Of a DNA stretch of 64,000 bases, positions 26,448 to 35,989 are shown one piece after another. The position numbers were made by a program, and so were the translations under genes. This stretch comes from Empedobacter stercoris (GTDB lineage: Bacteria; Bacteroidota; Bacteroidia; Flavobacteriales; Weeksellaceae): assembly GCF_020281205.1 (NCBI RefSeq), contig NZ_JACXZC010000010.1:1-64000 (forward strand), in the 5' to 3' direction. The notes beneath the pieces are model-generated. The model made no database searches. It was not told the DNA's origin and was given only the letters and a program-made list of their open reading frames with translations. Numbering within the stretch: position 1 is the first letter of the stretch; each line of letters starts with the position of its first letter.

Positions 26448-26876
26448 ATGAAAGCAAGTGCATTATTTATGGTTGGCGGGATTTTGGCTTTAACAGCATG
26501 TAATAAAAAATCAGATTTACCAGATTATAAAGTGAAAGAGGCAATTTTAGACGTTTATAAATACAGAGCCGATAAACCAGATTCGTTGTTTGCTAAAGTT
26601 GAAGGTGTGAATGTTGATGATTTGAATGCAGTTGTGAAACAATATGGACCTGTAGACATCTATAATTTTGAGAAAATGACTCCGCTACAAGACGGTGATA
26701 AAACGGTTTACGAAGCAGTTTATAAAGTATCTTTTAAAGGAGCAGAAGGAACAGAAACGTTTAAAGTAAAAAGAGTAGATAAATTGGACGGAATTGTTGT
26801 TGGCTATGCAAGTGATGTGAAACCTGTATCAACACCTGCAGATTCAACTGCAATGGTGAAAGATTCTGTGAAATAA
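26448..26876 (+). CDS. Small lipoprotein of unknown function
   Basis: Predicted lipoprotein of 142 residues; signal peptide with lipobox ALTAC, cysteine 18. The mature part (about 24-125) looks like a single small alpha/beta domain (VKEAILDVYKYRADKPDSLFAKVEG, then VYEAVYKVSFKGAEGTETFKVKRV), with a low-complexity Ser/Thr/Asp tail. No family is recognised with certainty. It is monocistronic, and the thr attenuator promoter begins 26 bp after its stop codon. Confidence 0.75.
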   Translation: MKASALFMVGGILALTACNKKSDLPDYKVKEAILDVYKYRADKPDSLFAKVEGVNVDDLNAVVKQYGPVDIYNFEKMTPLQDGDKTVYEAVYKVSFKGAEGTETFKVKRVDKLDGIVVGYASDVKPVSTPADSTAMVKDSVK

Positions 26877-26901
26877 TTTTAATAAAAATGAATAAATAGT
26901 G

Positions 26902-26930
26902 TTGATATTTTAATATAATAGCTATATTTG
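26902..26930 (+). promoter_or_regulatory. Promoter of the thr operon
   Basis: TTG at 26902-26904, 18-bp spacer, TATATTTG at 26923-26930. The leader peptide ATG (26940) follows after nine bases, so the transcript would begin almost at the leader start codon. Confidence 0.75.
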
Positions 26931-26939
26931 TTATCAATA

Positions 26940-26996
26940 ATGAAACAAAACGGATTAAATACAATTATTACGATTACTTCGAGTGTACACACTTAG
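26940..26996 (+). CDS. thr operon leader peptide
   Basis: An 18-codon reading frame, MKQNGLNTIITITSSVHT, stop TAG at 26994. Thr codons at positions 8, 11, 13 and 18 and Ile codons at 9, 10 and 12 form a cluster (TIITIT), the end products downstream of this pathway. It sits between a good promoter and an intrinsic terminator, upstream of thrA. The bases 26993-27000 (TTAGAAGA, covering the stop codon) are the exact complement of 27041-27048 in the terminator's 5' arm. This arrangement is that of a translation-coupled attenuator. Peptide and pairing are read directly from sequence; the control itself is inferred. Confidence 0.8.
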   Translation: MKQNGLNTIITITSSVHT

Positions 26997-27069
26997 AAGA
27001 ATCTTTTTATGTATTTTAATCTTTAATATAATGCAAAGCATCTTCTAAAAATTAGAAGATGCTTTTTTT
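26993..27069 (+). promoter_or_regulatory. thr attenuator (antiterminator/terminator switch)
   Basis: Terminator: AAAGCATCTTCTAA (27035-27048), loop AAA, TTAGAAGATGCTTT (27052-27065), then T residues; a perfect 14-bp stem. Antiterminator: TTAGAAGA at 26993-27000 pairs with TCTTCTAA at 27041-27048 (8 bp). The two structures exclude each other. A ribosome reaching the leader stop codon would cover 26993-27000 and favour termination; stalling at the Thr/Ile codons leaves it free and favours read-through into thrA at 27091. Confidence 0.8.
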
Positions 27070-27090
27070 ATTGTCTAAAATTATTAATGT

Positions 27091-29544
27091 ATGAAAATTT
27101 TAAAATTCGGAGGATCATCAGTTGGCACTGTAGATAGCATTCGCTCTGTAGTAGAAATTGTTAAAAAGGAAAAGCAACAGAATCATCAAATTATTTTGGT
27201 TGCATCAGCTATTTCCGGAATGACCAATTTATTGACCAAAATGTCCGAAGAGGCGTCTTTGGGGAAATTTAATGAAAAAGACTTAGAAAATTTTCAACAT
27301 ACGCATTTTGAAATTGTAAAAACATTAATTGAAATCGCTGATCAAAATCCAACATTAACAAAGTTGAAATTATTAATGAATGAGTTGGAGGATCTTTTGC
27401 AAGGTGTAGAAATACTGAAGGAACTTAGTCTTCAAACAAAAGATTTGATTGTTAGTTTTGGAGAGAGATGTAGTGTATTATTGTTAGCAAAGGTATTGGA
27501 TCAAGAAGTCGGAAATGCAATTTCAGTTAATGCTTCAGACTATATTTTGACAGATAATCATTTTGGTCATGCAAATGTTTATGAAGAAATTACTTATCAT
27601 AATATTCAACAATTAGTTCAACTTCATCAAAACAAATTGTTAGTTGTAACAGGATTTATTGCAGGAAATACAGAGGGGAGGGTGACGACTTTAGGACGTG
27701 GAGGCTCAGATTATACAGCCGCTTTATTCGGCGCGGCATTAAACGCCGAGGAAGTAGAAATTTGGACAGACGTAAATGGAATGATGACAGCAGACCCTCG
27801 TTTAGTTAAAAAAGCATTTTCATTGGATAGCTTGTCGTATACCGAAGCGATGGAATTGTCGTATTTCGGAGCAAAAGTGATTTATCCACCAACGATGTCT
27901 CCTGCTTTCAAGCTAAAAATACCGATAGTGATCAAAAATACATTTCAACCAGATTTCAAAGGGACAAGAATTCAGTTTCACTCAGAACCAACAGCTTATC
28001 CTATAAAAGGAATTTCGTCGATAAATAATGTTGCTTTAATCAATGTAAAAGGAAGTGGATTGATTGGTAAATTAGGTTTTAGCGGCAGGTTATTTTCGTT
28101 ATTAGCTCAACATCAGATCAATATTATTTTGATTACGCAATCTTCTTCTGAGCATAGTATTACACTTGCTATTCATCTTGATGAAATCGAGAAAGCTAAA
28201 AAGTTAATTGAAGAAGAGTTTGTCTTAGAGATCAAAGCAAAGTGGTTAGAGCCAATTGAAGTGGAAGAAAATCTTGGAATTATTGCAATTGTTGGTGAAA
28301 ATATGAAACAAACCATAGGTGTTTCGGGAAAATTATTTTATGCACTCGGAAGAAACGGAATCAATGTTCGGGCAATTGCACAAGGTTCTTCGGAGTACAA
28401 TATTTCAGTAGTTATAAATGAAAAAGATGTCTCAAAAGCCTTAAATGCTGTTCATGATGCATTTTTCAATCACCTAAAGAAGACCATTCATGTTTTTAAT
28501 GTTGGTGTAGGGAATATAGGTTCTACTTTCTTGAATCAACTTGAAAAACAGAAAGATTTTTTAGCAAATAATAATGATATCGAAATCAAATTAATCGGAT
28601 TGTCGAATTCGAAAAAGATGATGTTTAATGAAAATGGCATTTCTTTTTCAGATTGGAAAAATGCTTTAGATGATTCTAAGATAGACGCAAATTTAGATCA
28701 ATTTATTGAACAAATGAAGCAACTTAATCTTCCAAATTGTGTTTTTGTAGACAATACTGCAAGTGCAGAAGTACCTAAATATTATAAACGAATTTTTGAA
28801 CATAATATTTCGGTTGTTACTTGTAACAAAATAGCAAACTCATCTTCGTATGAGTCGTATAAAGAGCTGAAAAATACAGCAAGAAAATATGGAATTGATT
28901 TTTTATATGAAACCAATGTTGGAGCAGGATTACCAATTATTTCTGTGTTGAAAGACTTGAGAATGAGTGGTGATGAAATTCTGAAAGTAGAAGCGATTTT
29001 GTCAGGAACAATTTCTTATATCTTCAATCATTTCAAAGGCGAAAAAACGTTTGCAGAAGTCGTGAAAGAAGCACAAGAATTAGGTTATACAGAGCCCGAT
29101 CCTCGAGACGATTTGAGTGGAATAGATTTTATGCGAAAAATGTTAATTCTTGCCCGTGATAATGGTTATCAAGTAGAAGCAGAAGACGTAATTATTGATA
29201 CGATTTTACCAAAGTCTTGTTTAGAAGCAAAATCTGTTTCAGATTTTTATCAGGCTCTTGAGTTGGAAAATGATTTTTTTGAAAAGATTAAAAAGCAGGC
29301 TGAATCTGAACAAAAAGTGATACGTTATATAGGAGTGTTAGAAAATGGAAAGATTACGATTTCATTAGAATTGGTTGATGCTCAACATCCTTTTTATTCA
29401 CTTTCGGGAAGTGATAATATTATTTCTTTCACAACAGAGCGTTACAAGGAAAGACCATTAGTCGTGAAAGGTCCTGGAGCGGGAGCTGAAGTTACAGCCG
29501 CTGGTGTTTTTGCAGACTTAGTTAACATTAGTTCAATAAGATAA
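27091..29544 (+). CDS. thrA: Bifunctional aspartokinase / homoserine dehydrogenase I
   Basis: Fusion of 817 residues catalysing the first and third steps from aspartate to threonine. The aspartokinase domain begins KFGGSSVGTVDSI (residues 4-16) and contains VTTLGRGGSDYTAALFGAAL and IWTDVNGMMTADPR. Two ACT modules in the middle (about 310-460; NVRAIAQGSSEYNISVVI) give feedback inhibition. The homoserine dehydrogenase domain starts at NVGVGNIGSTFLNQL (about 470), with TNVGAGLPIISVLKDL and GTISYIFNHF. Length and order match E. coli ThrA. First gene of thrABC, behind the Thr/Ile attenuator; thrB follows after 12 bp. Confidence 0.95.
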   Translation: MKILKFGGSSVGTVDSIRSVVEIVKKEKQQNHQIILVASAISGMTNLLTKMSEEASLGKFNEKDLENFQHTHFEIVKTLIEIADQNPTLTKLKLLMNELEDLLQGVEILKELSLQTKDLIVSFGERCSVLLLAKVLDQEVGNAISVNASDYILTDNHFGHANVYEEITYHNIQQLVQLHQNKLLVVTGFIAGNTEGRVTTLGRGGSDYTAALFGAALNAEEVEIWTDVNGMMTADPRLVKKAFSLDSLSYTEAMELSYFGAKVIYPPTMSPAFKLKIPIVIKNTFQPDFKGTRIQFHSEPTAYPIKGISSINNVALINVKGSGLIGKLGFSGRLFSLLAQHQINIILITQSSSEHSITLAIHLDEIEKAKKLIEEEFVLEIKAKWLEPIEVEENLGIIAIVGENMKQTIGVSGKLFYALGRNGINVRAIAQGSSEYNISVVINEKDVSKALNAVHDAFFNHLKKTIHVFNVGVGNIGSTFLNQLEKQKDFLANNNDIEIKLIGLSNSKKMMFNENGISFSDWKNALDDSKIDANLDQFIEQMKQLNLPNCVFVDNTASAEVPKYYKRIFEHNISVVTCNKIANSSSYESYKELKNTARKYGIDFLYETNVGAGLPIISVLKDLRMSGDEILKVEAILSGTISYIFNHFKGEKTFAEVVKEAQELGYTEPDPRDDLSGIDFMRKMLILARDNGYQVEAEDVIIDTILPKSCLEAKSVSDFYQALELENDFFEKIKKQAESEQKVIRYIGVLENGKITISLELVDAQHPFYSLSGSDNIISFTTERYKERPLVVKGPGAGAEVTAAGVFADLVNISSIR

Positions 29545-29556
29545 AATAGAAATTAT

Positions 29557-30540
29557 ATGTTTCAAGAAGTTGTTATAAAAAATAAAATTAATTCAGATAA
29601 ATTTTTACAAGAAGTTCATGTATTTGCGCCTGCAACTGTTGCAAATATGATTTGTGGTTTTGATATTTTGGGTTTTGCAGTTGATGAACCTGGTGATGAG
29701 GTGATCATGAAAAGAACAGATAAATTAGGAATAGAAATTCTACAAATAACAGGTGACGAAGGTAAATTACCATTAGATGCAATGAAAAACACGGTATCTT
29801 ATTCGGCTTGGAAATTATTAAGTGATTTGGGATTGAATGAGTCGTTTGGATTATCCATAGAATTGCATAAGAAAATGCCAATTGGTAGCGGATTAGGGTC
29901 GAGTGCTGCGAGTACTGTTGCAGGTGTTTTTGCGTTGAACGAATTGTTGGGAAAACCTTTGTCGAAAGATGAGTTATTACCTTATTGTATGGAAGGAGAG
30001 CGATTAGCTTGCGGTTCGGCACATGCAGACAATGTTGCGCCTTCTTTGTATGGAGGAATCACGTTGATTCCTTCTTATCAACCACTCTTGGTGCGTTCTC
30101 TACCCGTTCCAAAAGATTTAGTTGTTACCTTAATTTATCCGAAAGTAGAAGTACCAACCAAGGAAGCGCGAAAATTAATTAAGGATAAAGTTCAGCTTAA
30201 AAAGGTGATTAATCAGTTAGGAAATGTTGCAAGTTTGATTGCTGCGATTTATGAAAATGATTACGATGAAATTGGTCGTTCGATGCAAGATGAAATTATA
30301 GAGCCTCATCGTTCTTTGTTGATTCCTTATTTTGATGAAATGAAACAAATTGCCTTAGAAAATGAAGCATTAACTTTTGGGATTTCTGGCTCGGGACCTA
30401 CTGTTATGGCACTTTCTAAAAATAGCTTAGTTGCTGAAAAAATAGAACAATTGATTCATGATTTTTTAAATTCTAAACATATCGATCACCTCACATTTGT
30501 CTCAAAAATAAACACTCAAGGACCATATTTAAAACACTAA
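29557..30540 (+). CDS. thrB: Homoserine kinase
   Basis: GHMP kinase of 327 residues that phosphorylates homoserine with ATP. The substrate-binding start APATVANMICGFDILGFA is at 25-42 and the ATP loop PIGSGLGSSAAS at about 108-119. Motif 3 appears as FGISGSGPTVMAL near residue 275. The N-terminus has about 20 residues before the usual VFAPATVAN start, but no later in-frame ATG is available, so 29557 is kept. Second gene of the thr operon, three bases before thrC. Confidence 0.95.
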   Translation: MFQEVVIKNKINSDKFLQEVHVFAPATVANMICGFDILGFAVDEPGDEVIMKRTDKLGIEILQITGDEGKLPLDAMKNTVSYSAWKLLSDLGLNESFGLSIELHKKMPIGSGLGSSAASTVAGVFALNELLGKPLSKDELLPYCMEGERLACGSAHADNVAPSLYGGITLIPSYQPLLVRSLPVPKDLVVTLIYPKVEVPTKEARKLIKDKVQLKKVINQLGNVASLIAAIYENDYDEIGRSMQDEIIEPHRSLLIPYFDEMKQIALENEALTFGISGSGPTVMALSKNSLVAEKIEQLIHDFLNSKHIDHLTFVSKINTQGPYLKH

Positions 30541-30543
30541 ATC

Positions 30544-31854
30544 ATGAAATTATATAGTACAAATAATCATCAAAATATAGTTGATTTTCAGCAAGCTGTT
30601 TTTCAATCTCTTCCAGAAGATAATGGTTTGTATATGCCTTTATCAGTAGAAAAATTAAATCAGGATTGGATCAAATCAATTCAAAATTATTCGTTTCAAG
30701 AGATAGCGAAGAAAATTAGTTATGAATTATTAAAGGCAGAATTTTCTGAAAAAGAAATCAATGATTTAATTGATGAAGTCATTAATTTTCCAGCACCGTT
30801 GGTTTTTTTGGAAGAAGATTTGGCTGTTTTAGAGTTATTTCATGGCCCTTCTTTTGCCTTCAAAGATTTCGGCGCAAGATTTATGAGTAGAGTTATGGCT
30901 CATTTTTCGAGGAAAGAAGATCAATTATTGGATGTTTTAGTCGCAACTTCTGGTGATACAGGAGGAGCAGTTGCATTAGGATTTTTAGGTGTTGAAGGAA
31001 CGCGAGTAACAATTTTATACCCAAAAGGTAAAGTTTCACCAATACAAGAACTGCAACTAACCGCTAACGGTAATAATATTAGAGCGATCGAAATTGAAGG
31101 AACCTTTGATGATTGTCAAGCATTGGTTAAGCAAGCATTTTTGGATAAGGATTTAATCGGTAGATTGAACTTAACGTCTGCAAATTCGATTAATATTGCA
31201 CGATTAATTCCTCAATCTTTTTATTATTTCGAAGCTTTTGCAGAAGCTAAACGAAAAGGGTTTGAGAAGATATCATTTGTTGTTCCAAGTGGAAATTTTG
31301 GAAATATTACGGCTGGAATTTTAGCTTCGATATTAGGTTTAGAGGTGAAACAATTTGTGGCAGCAACAAATGCAAATGATACAGTTCCTCATTTTTTAGA
31401 AACAAATACGTATTCTCCAAAATCTTCTGTGCAAACATTATCGAATGCGATGGATGTCGGAAGTCCAAGTAATTGGGTTCGTGTGATGGAGTTTTTTGAG
31501 CACGATCTACACGTATTAAAAAAGAAATTGCTTTCGAAATCTTATTCGGACGATGAAACCTTGAAAGCAATCAATGAAATTCATGAAAAGTATAATTACA
31601 TTGCTTGTCCGCATACCGCTATTGCGTGGTTAGCAGCAAAAGAATATCAAGCAACAAAGAAAGATAAAAGTGAAGTAACCGTTTTTCTATCGACAGCTCA
31701 TCCATGTAAATTTCCAGACGTGTTTCCTGTGCATCTTCGAGATAAAATTATTGATCCAAAAGAAGTAAAAGAATTGAAATTGAAAAAATCTTTAAAGGTT
31801 GAAATGAAGAATAATTTTTCTGAATTAAAAGAGTGGTTGATAAGGAATAATTAG
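30544..31854 (+). CDS. thrC: Threonine synthase
   Basis: PLP enzyme of 436 residues that converts O-phosphohomoserine to threonine. The N-terminal segment (YSTNNHQNIVDFQQAVFQSLPEDNGLYMP) and the PLP lysine K107 in HGPSFAFKDFGARF mark it as the E. coli-type (not plant-type) enzyme. Other motifs: VATSGDTGGAVALGF and SFVVPSGNFGNITAG. Last gene of thrABC, followed by a strong terminator. Its product is the substrate of IlvA, encoded at 34649. Confidence 0.95.
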   Translation: MKLYSTNNHQNIVDFQQAVFQSLPEDNGLYMPLSVEKLNQDWIKSIQNYSFQEIAKKISYELLKAEFSEKEINDLIDEVINFPAPLVFLEEDLAVLELFHGPSFAFKDFGARFMSRVMAHFSRKEDQLLDVLVATSGDTGGAVALGFLGVEGTRVTILYPKGKVSPIQELQLTANGNNIRAIEIEGTFDDCQALVKQAFLDKDLIGRLNLTSANSINIARLIPQSFYYFEAFAEAKRKGFEKISFVVPSGNFGNITAGILASILGLEVKQFVAATNANDTVPHFLETNTYSPKSSVQTLSNAMDVGSPSNWVRVMEFFEHDLHVLKKKLLSKSYSDDETLKAINEIHEKYNYIACPHTAIAWLAAKEYQATKKDKSEVTVFLSTAHPCKFPDVFPVHLRDKIIDPKEVKELKLKKSLKVEMKNNFSELKEWLIRNN

Positions 31855-31894
31855 ATTCAAGGATAAAGTAATTTTAAATTATTTTGTTCATTCC

Positions 31895-31930
31895 AAAGAC
31901 ATATTCTAACATAAGAATATGTCTTTTTTA
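31895..31930 (+). terminator. Terminator of the thr operon
   Basis: AAAGACATATTCT and AGAATATGTCTTT form a perfect 13-bp stem with a 6-nt loop and a T run. Confidence 0.85.
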
Positions 31931-31970
31931 TTTTTAATTGTATCTTGGTATTGATTTATGAAAAAGAATA

Positions 31971-33088
31971 ATGTATAGTTTGAACTATTTTAACCAAATA
32001 AATTTTAAATTTTTTATTGTTGTATTGTTACTTGGATTTTGCATAAACGCACAAGAGAAAACAAAATCAAAAAATCCGACTGAAAATAAAATAATATTTA
32101 AATAAATCGTTTGAACTTGTAGGAGAGGATTTAGATTCTGCGCTTTTGTATAATAAAATAGCAGAAGATCTCATACAACGTTTACCAGAAAACACCAATC
32201 ACTTTTCACTTTATAAGAACCTGGGAACCATTTATCTTGAAAAAGGAAATTTACCAATTGCTTTAGATTACTTATTGAAAGCGGCTAAAATAGTAGAGGT
32301 ACAACTTAAAAAAGAGCCAAATAATCAAACTTATATAGCTTCAAAAATAGATGTATTAATTGTAATCGGTAATTTGGAGTTACGTCAAAATAATTTTGAC
32401 GAAGCATTGTCTTTTTATAATAAAGCAAATGCTGAAGTTAAAAAAGTTAAAGATCAAACCAAACATACTCAATTAAGATAGGCTTTGGCAATAGGAAGAA
32501 AAGTTGGAAGTACAGAGTCGATATTACATTCGTTAGAATCTTTGCGAACACTTTATGAGCATACAAATAACGACAAACTTGCTTACCGTTATTTGAAAGA
32601 GTTAACAAATTTGAAAGATAGTTTGTTTAACGATCAAGCTGTTAAAAAATGGCTCAGTTGGAGTTGAATTATAAATTGGATCAACAAAAATGATGTATTT
32701 ATTAAAAAAGAATGAATTTTTGAATACCATTGCCGAAAGGTTAACAGAAATAAAACGTAAAACTTTGCCTGAGAATCAAAAAGCTATTCAAAAGTTAATT
32801 GTTGAAATGCGTCAGAAAATAGACGATGATATTTGGAATGAATTTGAAGCGTATTTTACGAAAGTTAACCCAGAATTTTATTCGAAATTAAATCAATTAT
32901 TTCCAGACCTTACACCAAACGAAAAAAAATTGTGTGCATTTCTTCGTCTTAATATGTCGACAAAAGACATCTCGTCGATTACGTATCAGTCGGTTAATAG
33001 TATTGCTGTTTCGCGTTCACGTCTTCGTAAAAAACTCAATATACAAGGAGAAGATAAAAAATTGATTAATTTCCTTTCTAATATATAA
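31971..33088 (+). pseudogene. Decayed TPR/LuxR-type HTH regulator gene
   Basis: Remains of one gene in three reading frames. 31971-32105 encodes a signal peptide (FKFFIVVLLLGFCINAQ) and stops. From about 32106 another frame gives TPR-like repeats (NTNHFSLYKNLGTIYLEKGNLPIALDYLLKAA), broken by TAG at 32479. At about 32645 a run of A has lost one base relative to the expected VKKMAQLELNYKLDQQ, and another run near 32688 again shifts frame. The final part (32690-33088) ends in a helix-turn-helix: LTPNEKKLCAFLRLNMSTKDIS. Intact Bacteroidota members have a transmembrane helix and coiled coil between TPRs and HTH; these appear deleted. Three shifts, one nonsense codon and a deletion argue for real decay. 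Confidence 0.8.
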
Positions 33089-33240
33089 ATGATACTAAAT
33101 CAGTGTTTTGTAAAATAATGTATGATTAATGTAATAGCAAATTAAATTATTGTATTACTTATGTAAGGTAGTTTTCGTAACAGATTTAAAAATCAAAAAA
33201 GATATTTGTTTCAATATTAATGAACACTAATATCAAATTT

Positions 33241-34597
33241 ATGAAATTTAAACATTTACTATTTAGTACGTTATTCGTTACAATTGCGAATAATGCAAAC
33301 GCACAAAAATTTATTAAAACAACTTCAGTAGAAGAGTACTTTAACTTAACAGGCGTTTCAAAATGAAGGTAAAATGGTGGGATATCCTGCTTTCACAATG
33401 TCTTATTATATTTGGACGCCAGAAAGCGGAGATATGCAAAACATTGGCGGAGTTGGAGCAGGTCAAGGTTTTGGAGGACAAGCAAAATTTTCGAACGACG
33501 GAAAGTTTTTGTCTGGAACAAGTATCAATGAAGAAACGGGATTAGGAGAAATATCGCGTTACAATGTAGAAGCCAAAAAATGGGAAACATTAGGAAGCTT
33601 AGGGTTTAATAATGATTATAGTACGGGGTCTGGATTTAACATTTCAGGAGATGGGAAAACTGCAGTTGGCGGAGGCTGGGTAGAAGGTTCGAGAATGTAC
33701 GCAATCGTTTGGAATGAAAAAGAAGGTTTAATCAACTTAGGGACATTAGTCGAGAAAAGAAATACAAGAGCAACTGCTGTTAGCGAAGATGGTGGTGTAG
33801 TTGTTGGTTTTCAAGAAAATAAAGGAGGAGATAGACTGGCTACAATTTGGAAAAAGAATCCTGTAGGAGGTTATTTTCCGAATATATACATTTACAAAGA
33901 TCCAAAAGGAGATTATAATATTTTACCAGAAATTACTGCTGTATCAGGAGATGGTAAATGGGTAGGTGGTGTGAATAGTATAGCGTCACCTAATGTTTGG
34001 ATTTGGAGCGAAGAAAAAGGATTGGTAGATTTAGGATCTTTGGCGACATCAGGAAATTATATAACATCTTGGGTTACTTCTATCAACTATGATGGATCTG
34101 TTGTTTTAGGTTATACAATTTCAAAACAATGGGTAGATTCTGCACCAGTTTACACACCATTTATTTGGACAAAGGAAGAAGGAATAAAGGATTTTAATGA
34201 TTATGTAACCAATACATTAAAATTTGATTTAAAAGGTGATCAAATATTTGTCCCTACTATGTTATCTGCAAATGAAAAATATATTGTAGGTTGGGGATTA
34301 GATGGAACTTATATTAAGGTATTTAGAATACAACTTCCAAATTTATCAACAGATGAAATACAATCATCAGAAAAAGCAACTTTATATCCTAATCCAGTAA
34401 CCAATGTATTGAATATTGATGCAAAAGAAGATATTTCTGAAATCAAAGTTTACAACATGGCAGGACAACAAGTTTTATCGAAAGAAGTTCGTTCTAAAAA
34501 TCCTAAAATTGATATGTCAACTCTAAAAGCAGGGGTTTACGTAGTAGAAGTGACTTCAGATTCTAATACAACAACGCACAAAGTCATCAAGAAATAG
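33241..34597 (+). pseudogene. HAF-repeat protein with T9SS sorting domain, frameshifted
   Basis: Codons from ATG 33241 give a signal peptide (KHLLFSTLFVTIANNANAQ) and FNLTGVSK, then stop at 33366. The main frame resumes at once as NEGKMVGYPAFTMSYYIW and is open from there to 34597 (an ATG at 33374 lies inside it). One extra A in the run at 33360-33363 would join the two into about 450 residues. The body has HAF-type repeats (GTLVEKRNTRATAVSEDGGVVVG; ITAVSGDGKWVGGV). The last 75 residues are a type A T9SS sorting domain (LYPNPVTNVLNI, ISEIKVYNMAGQQV, LKAGVYVVEVTS). If the shift is a sequencing error this is a functional secreted protein; if real, it lacks an export signal. Confidence 0.75.
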
Positions 34598-34621
34598 TTT
34601 TATCAAGTAGTTTGAATTTTT

Positions 34622-34651
34622 AAGAGGATAGTTTTCTATCCTCTTTTTTTA
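34622..34651 (+). terminator. Terminator after HAF-repeat gene
   Basis: AAGAGGATAG and CTATCCTCTT, 10-bp stem, TTTT loop, then a T run on the plus strand. The minus strand has no T run, so it does not serve ilvA. Confidence 0.8.
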
Positions 34652-35932
34652 TCCAATCATTAAAGAAAATAAGGTGCTGTCTGTGTTGAGGTATTGGTAA
34701 TCAAAATGATGGTTTTCTAATCGATAAATTAAACCTTCTAAATCTTCCTTCTTCTCCAATTCAATTCCTACAATAGCAGGTCCGGTTTCTTTGTTATTTT
34801 TTTGAGTATATTGAAAATAGGTAATATCATCGTTTTCGCTTAATATATCATTTACTAATTCTTTTAACGCTCCTGCTCGCTGAGGAAAACTGATAATAAA
34901 ATAATGTTTTAAACCTTCGTATTGTAAACTACGTTCCTTAATCTCTTCCATTCGGGTAATGTCGTTGTTGCTACCACTTAGTAAGCAGACAACAGTTTTG
35001 CCTTTGATTTCATCTGCAAAAAAATCTAAAGCAGAAACACTCAACGCGCCAGCAGGCTCTACAACAATAGCATCCTCGTTATATAAACGCAAAATAGTAG
35101 AACAAACTTTTCCTTCAGGTACAGTGCATGTTTTTGCTAAACCCTCGGAACAAATTTCATAGGTTTTTTCACCCGCTTTTTTTACTGCTGCGCCATCTAC
35201 AAAAGGATCTATTTTAGCCAAAGCAATAGTTTTATTTTGATTAATAGCTTCTGTCATACATGCTGCCCCACTTGGTTCTACACCAATTATTTTGGTATTG
35301 GGACTTAACGTTTTTAAAACAGATATGACACCAGAAGCTAAACCTCCACCTCCAATTGGAACAAAAATATAATCGATAGGTATATCGCATTGCGCTAAAA
35401 TTTCTAATGCAACAGTTCCTTGCCCAGCAATGACTTTTTCATCATCGAATGGGTGAATGAAAGTACTATTTTCTTCTGCGGATAATTGATGCGCATAAGC
35501 CGAAGCGTCATCAAAGGTATCTCCATGTAAAATGATTTCGATTTGATTTTTTCCAAACCATTTTACTTGTTTTATTTTTTGTTGAGGGGTAGTAGTTGGC
35601 ATTACAATTTTACCTTTAATACCCAATTGATAGCAGGAATAGGCAACTCCTTGTGCGTGATTTCCGGCACTTGCACAGATCACACCATTCTCTTTTTCTT
35701 GTTCGGTTAACTGAACAGTTTTATTGTAAGCTCCTCTTAATTTATAGGAACGTACAACTTGCAAATCTTCTCGTTTTAAGTAGATATTGGCTTCAAATTG
35801 ACGGCTCAAATTTTCGTTATAATCAAAAGGCGTTTTTTTTGCAACTCCTTTTAGGTTGACTTGAGCTAAATTGACTTCGTCAAGTGATACACCTAAGGTT
35901 GTAATTTTTTTATCTCTAAGTTCGTTTGTCAT
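34649..35932 (-). CDS. ilvA: Threonine dehydratase (threonine ammonia-lyase)
   Basis: PLP enzyme of 427 residues that deaminates threonine to 2-oxobutyrate, the first committed step to isoleucine. The PLP lysine is K64 in VRSYKLRGAY; SAGNHAQGVAYS and VPIGGGGLASG bind substrate and phosphate. The C-terminal about 85 residues form a single ACT-like regulatory domain (HYFIISFPQRAGALKELVNDI), the shorter architecture common in this phylum. Last gene of ilvDBNCA, separated from ilvC by 163 bp that carry a dispersed repeat. No promoter-like TAnnTTTG was noticed in that gap, so it likely depends on the upstream ilv promoter. Confidence 0.93.
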   Translation of the reverse strand: MTNELRDKKITTLGVSLDEVNLAQVNLKGVAKKTPFDYNENLSRQFEANIYLKREDLQVVRSYKLRGAYNKTVQLTEQEKENGVICASAGNHAQGVAYSCYQLGIKGKIVMPTTTPQQKIKQVKWFGKNQIEIILHGDTFDDASAYAHQLSAEENSTFIHPFDDEKVIAGQGTVALEILAQCDIPIDYIFVPIGGGGLASGVISVLKTLSPNTKIIGVEPSGAACMTEAINQNKTIALAKIDPFVDGAAVKKAGEKTYEICSEGLAKTCTVPEGKVCSTILRLYNEDAIVVEPAGALSVSALDFFADEIKGKTVVCLLSGSNNDITRMEEIKERSLQYEGLKHYFIISFPQRAGALKELVNDILSENDDITYFQYTQKNNKETGPAIVGIELEKKEDLEGLIYRLENHHFDYQYLNTDSTLFSLMIG

Positions 35933-35989
35933 AATTCACTATTTCTTAGTTATTTTAACCTATTGTGCATTTTGATAATTTTAGCAATA

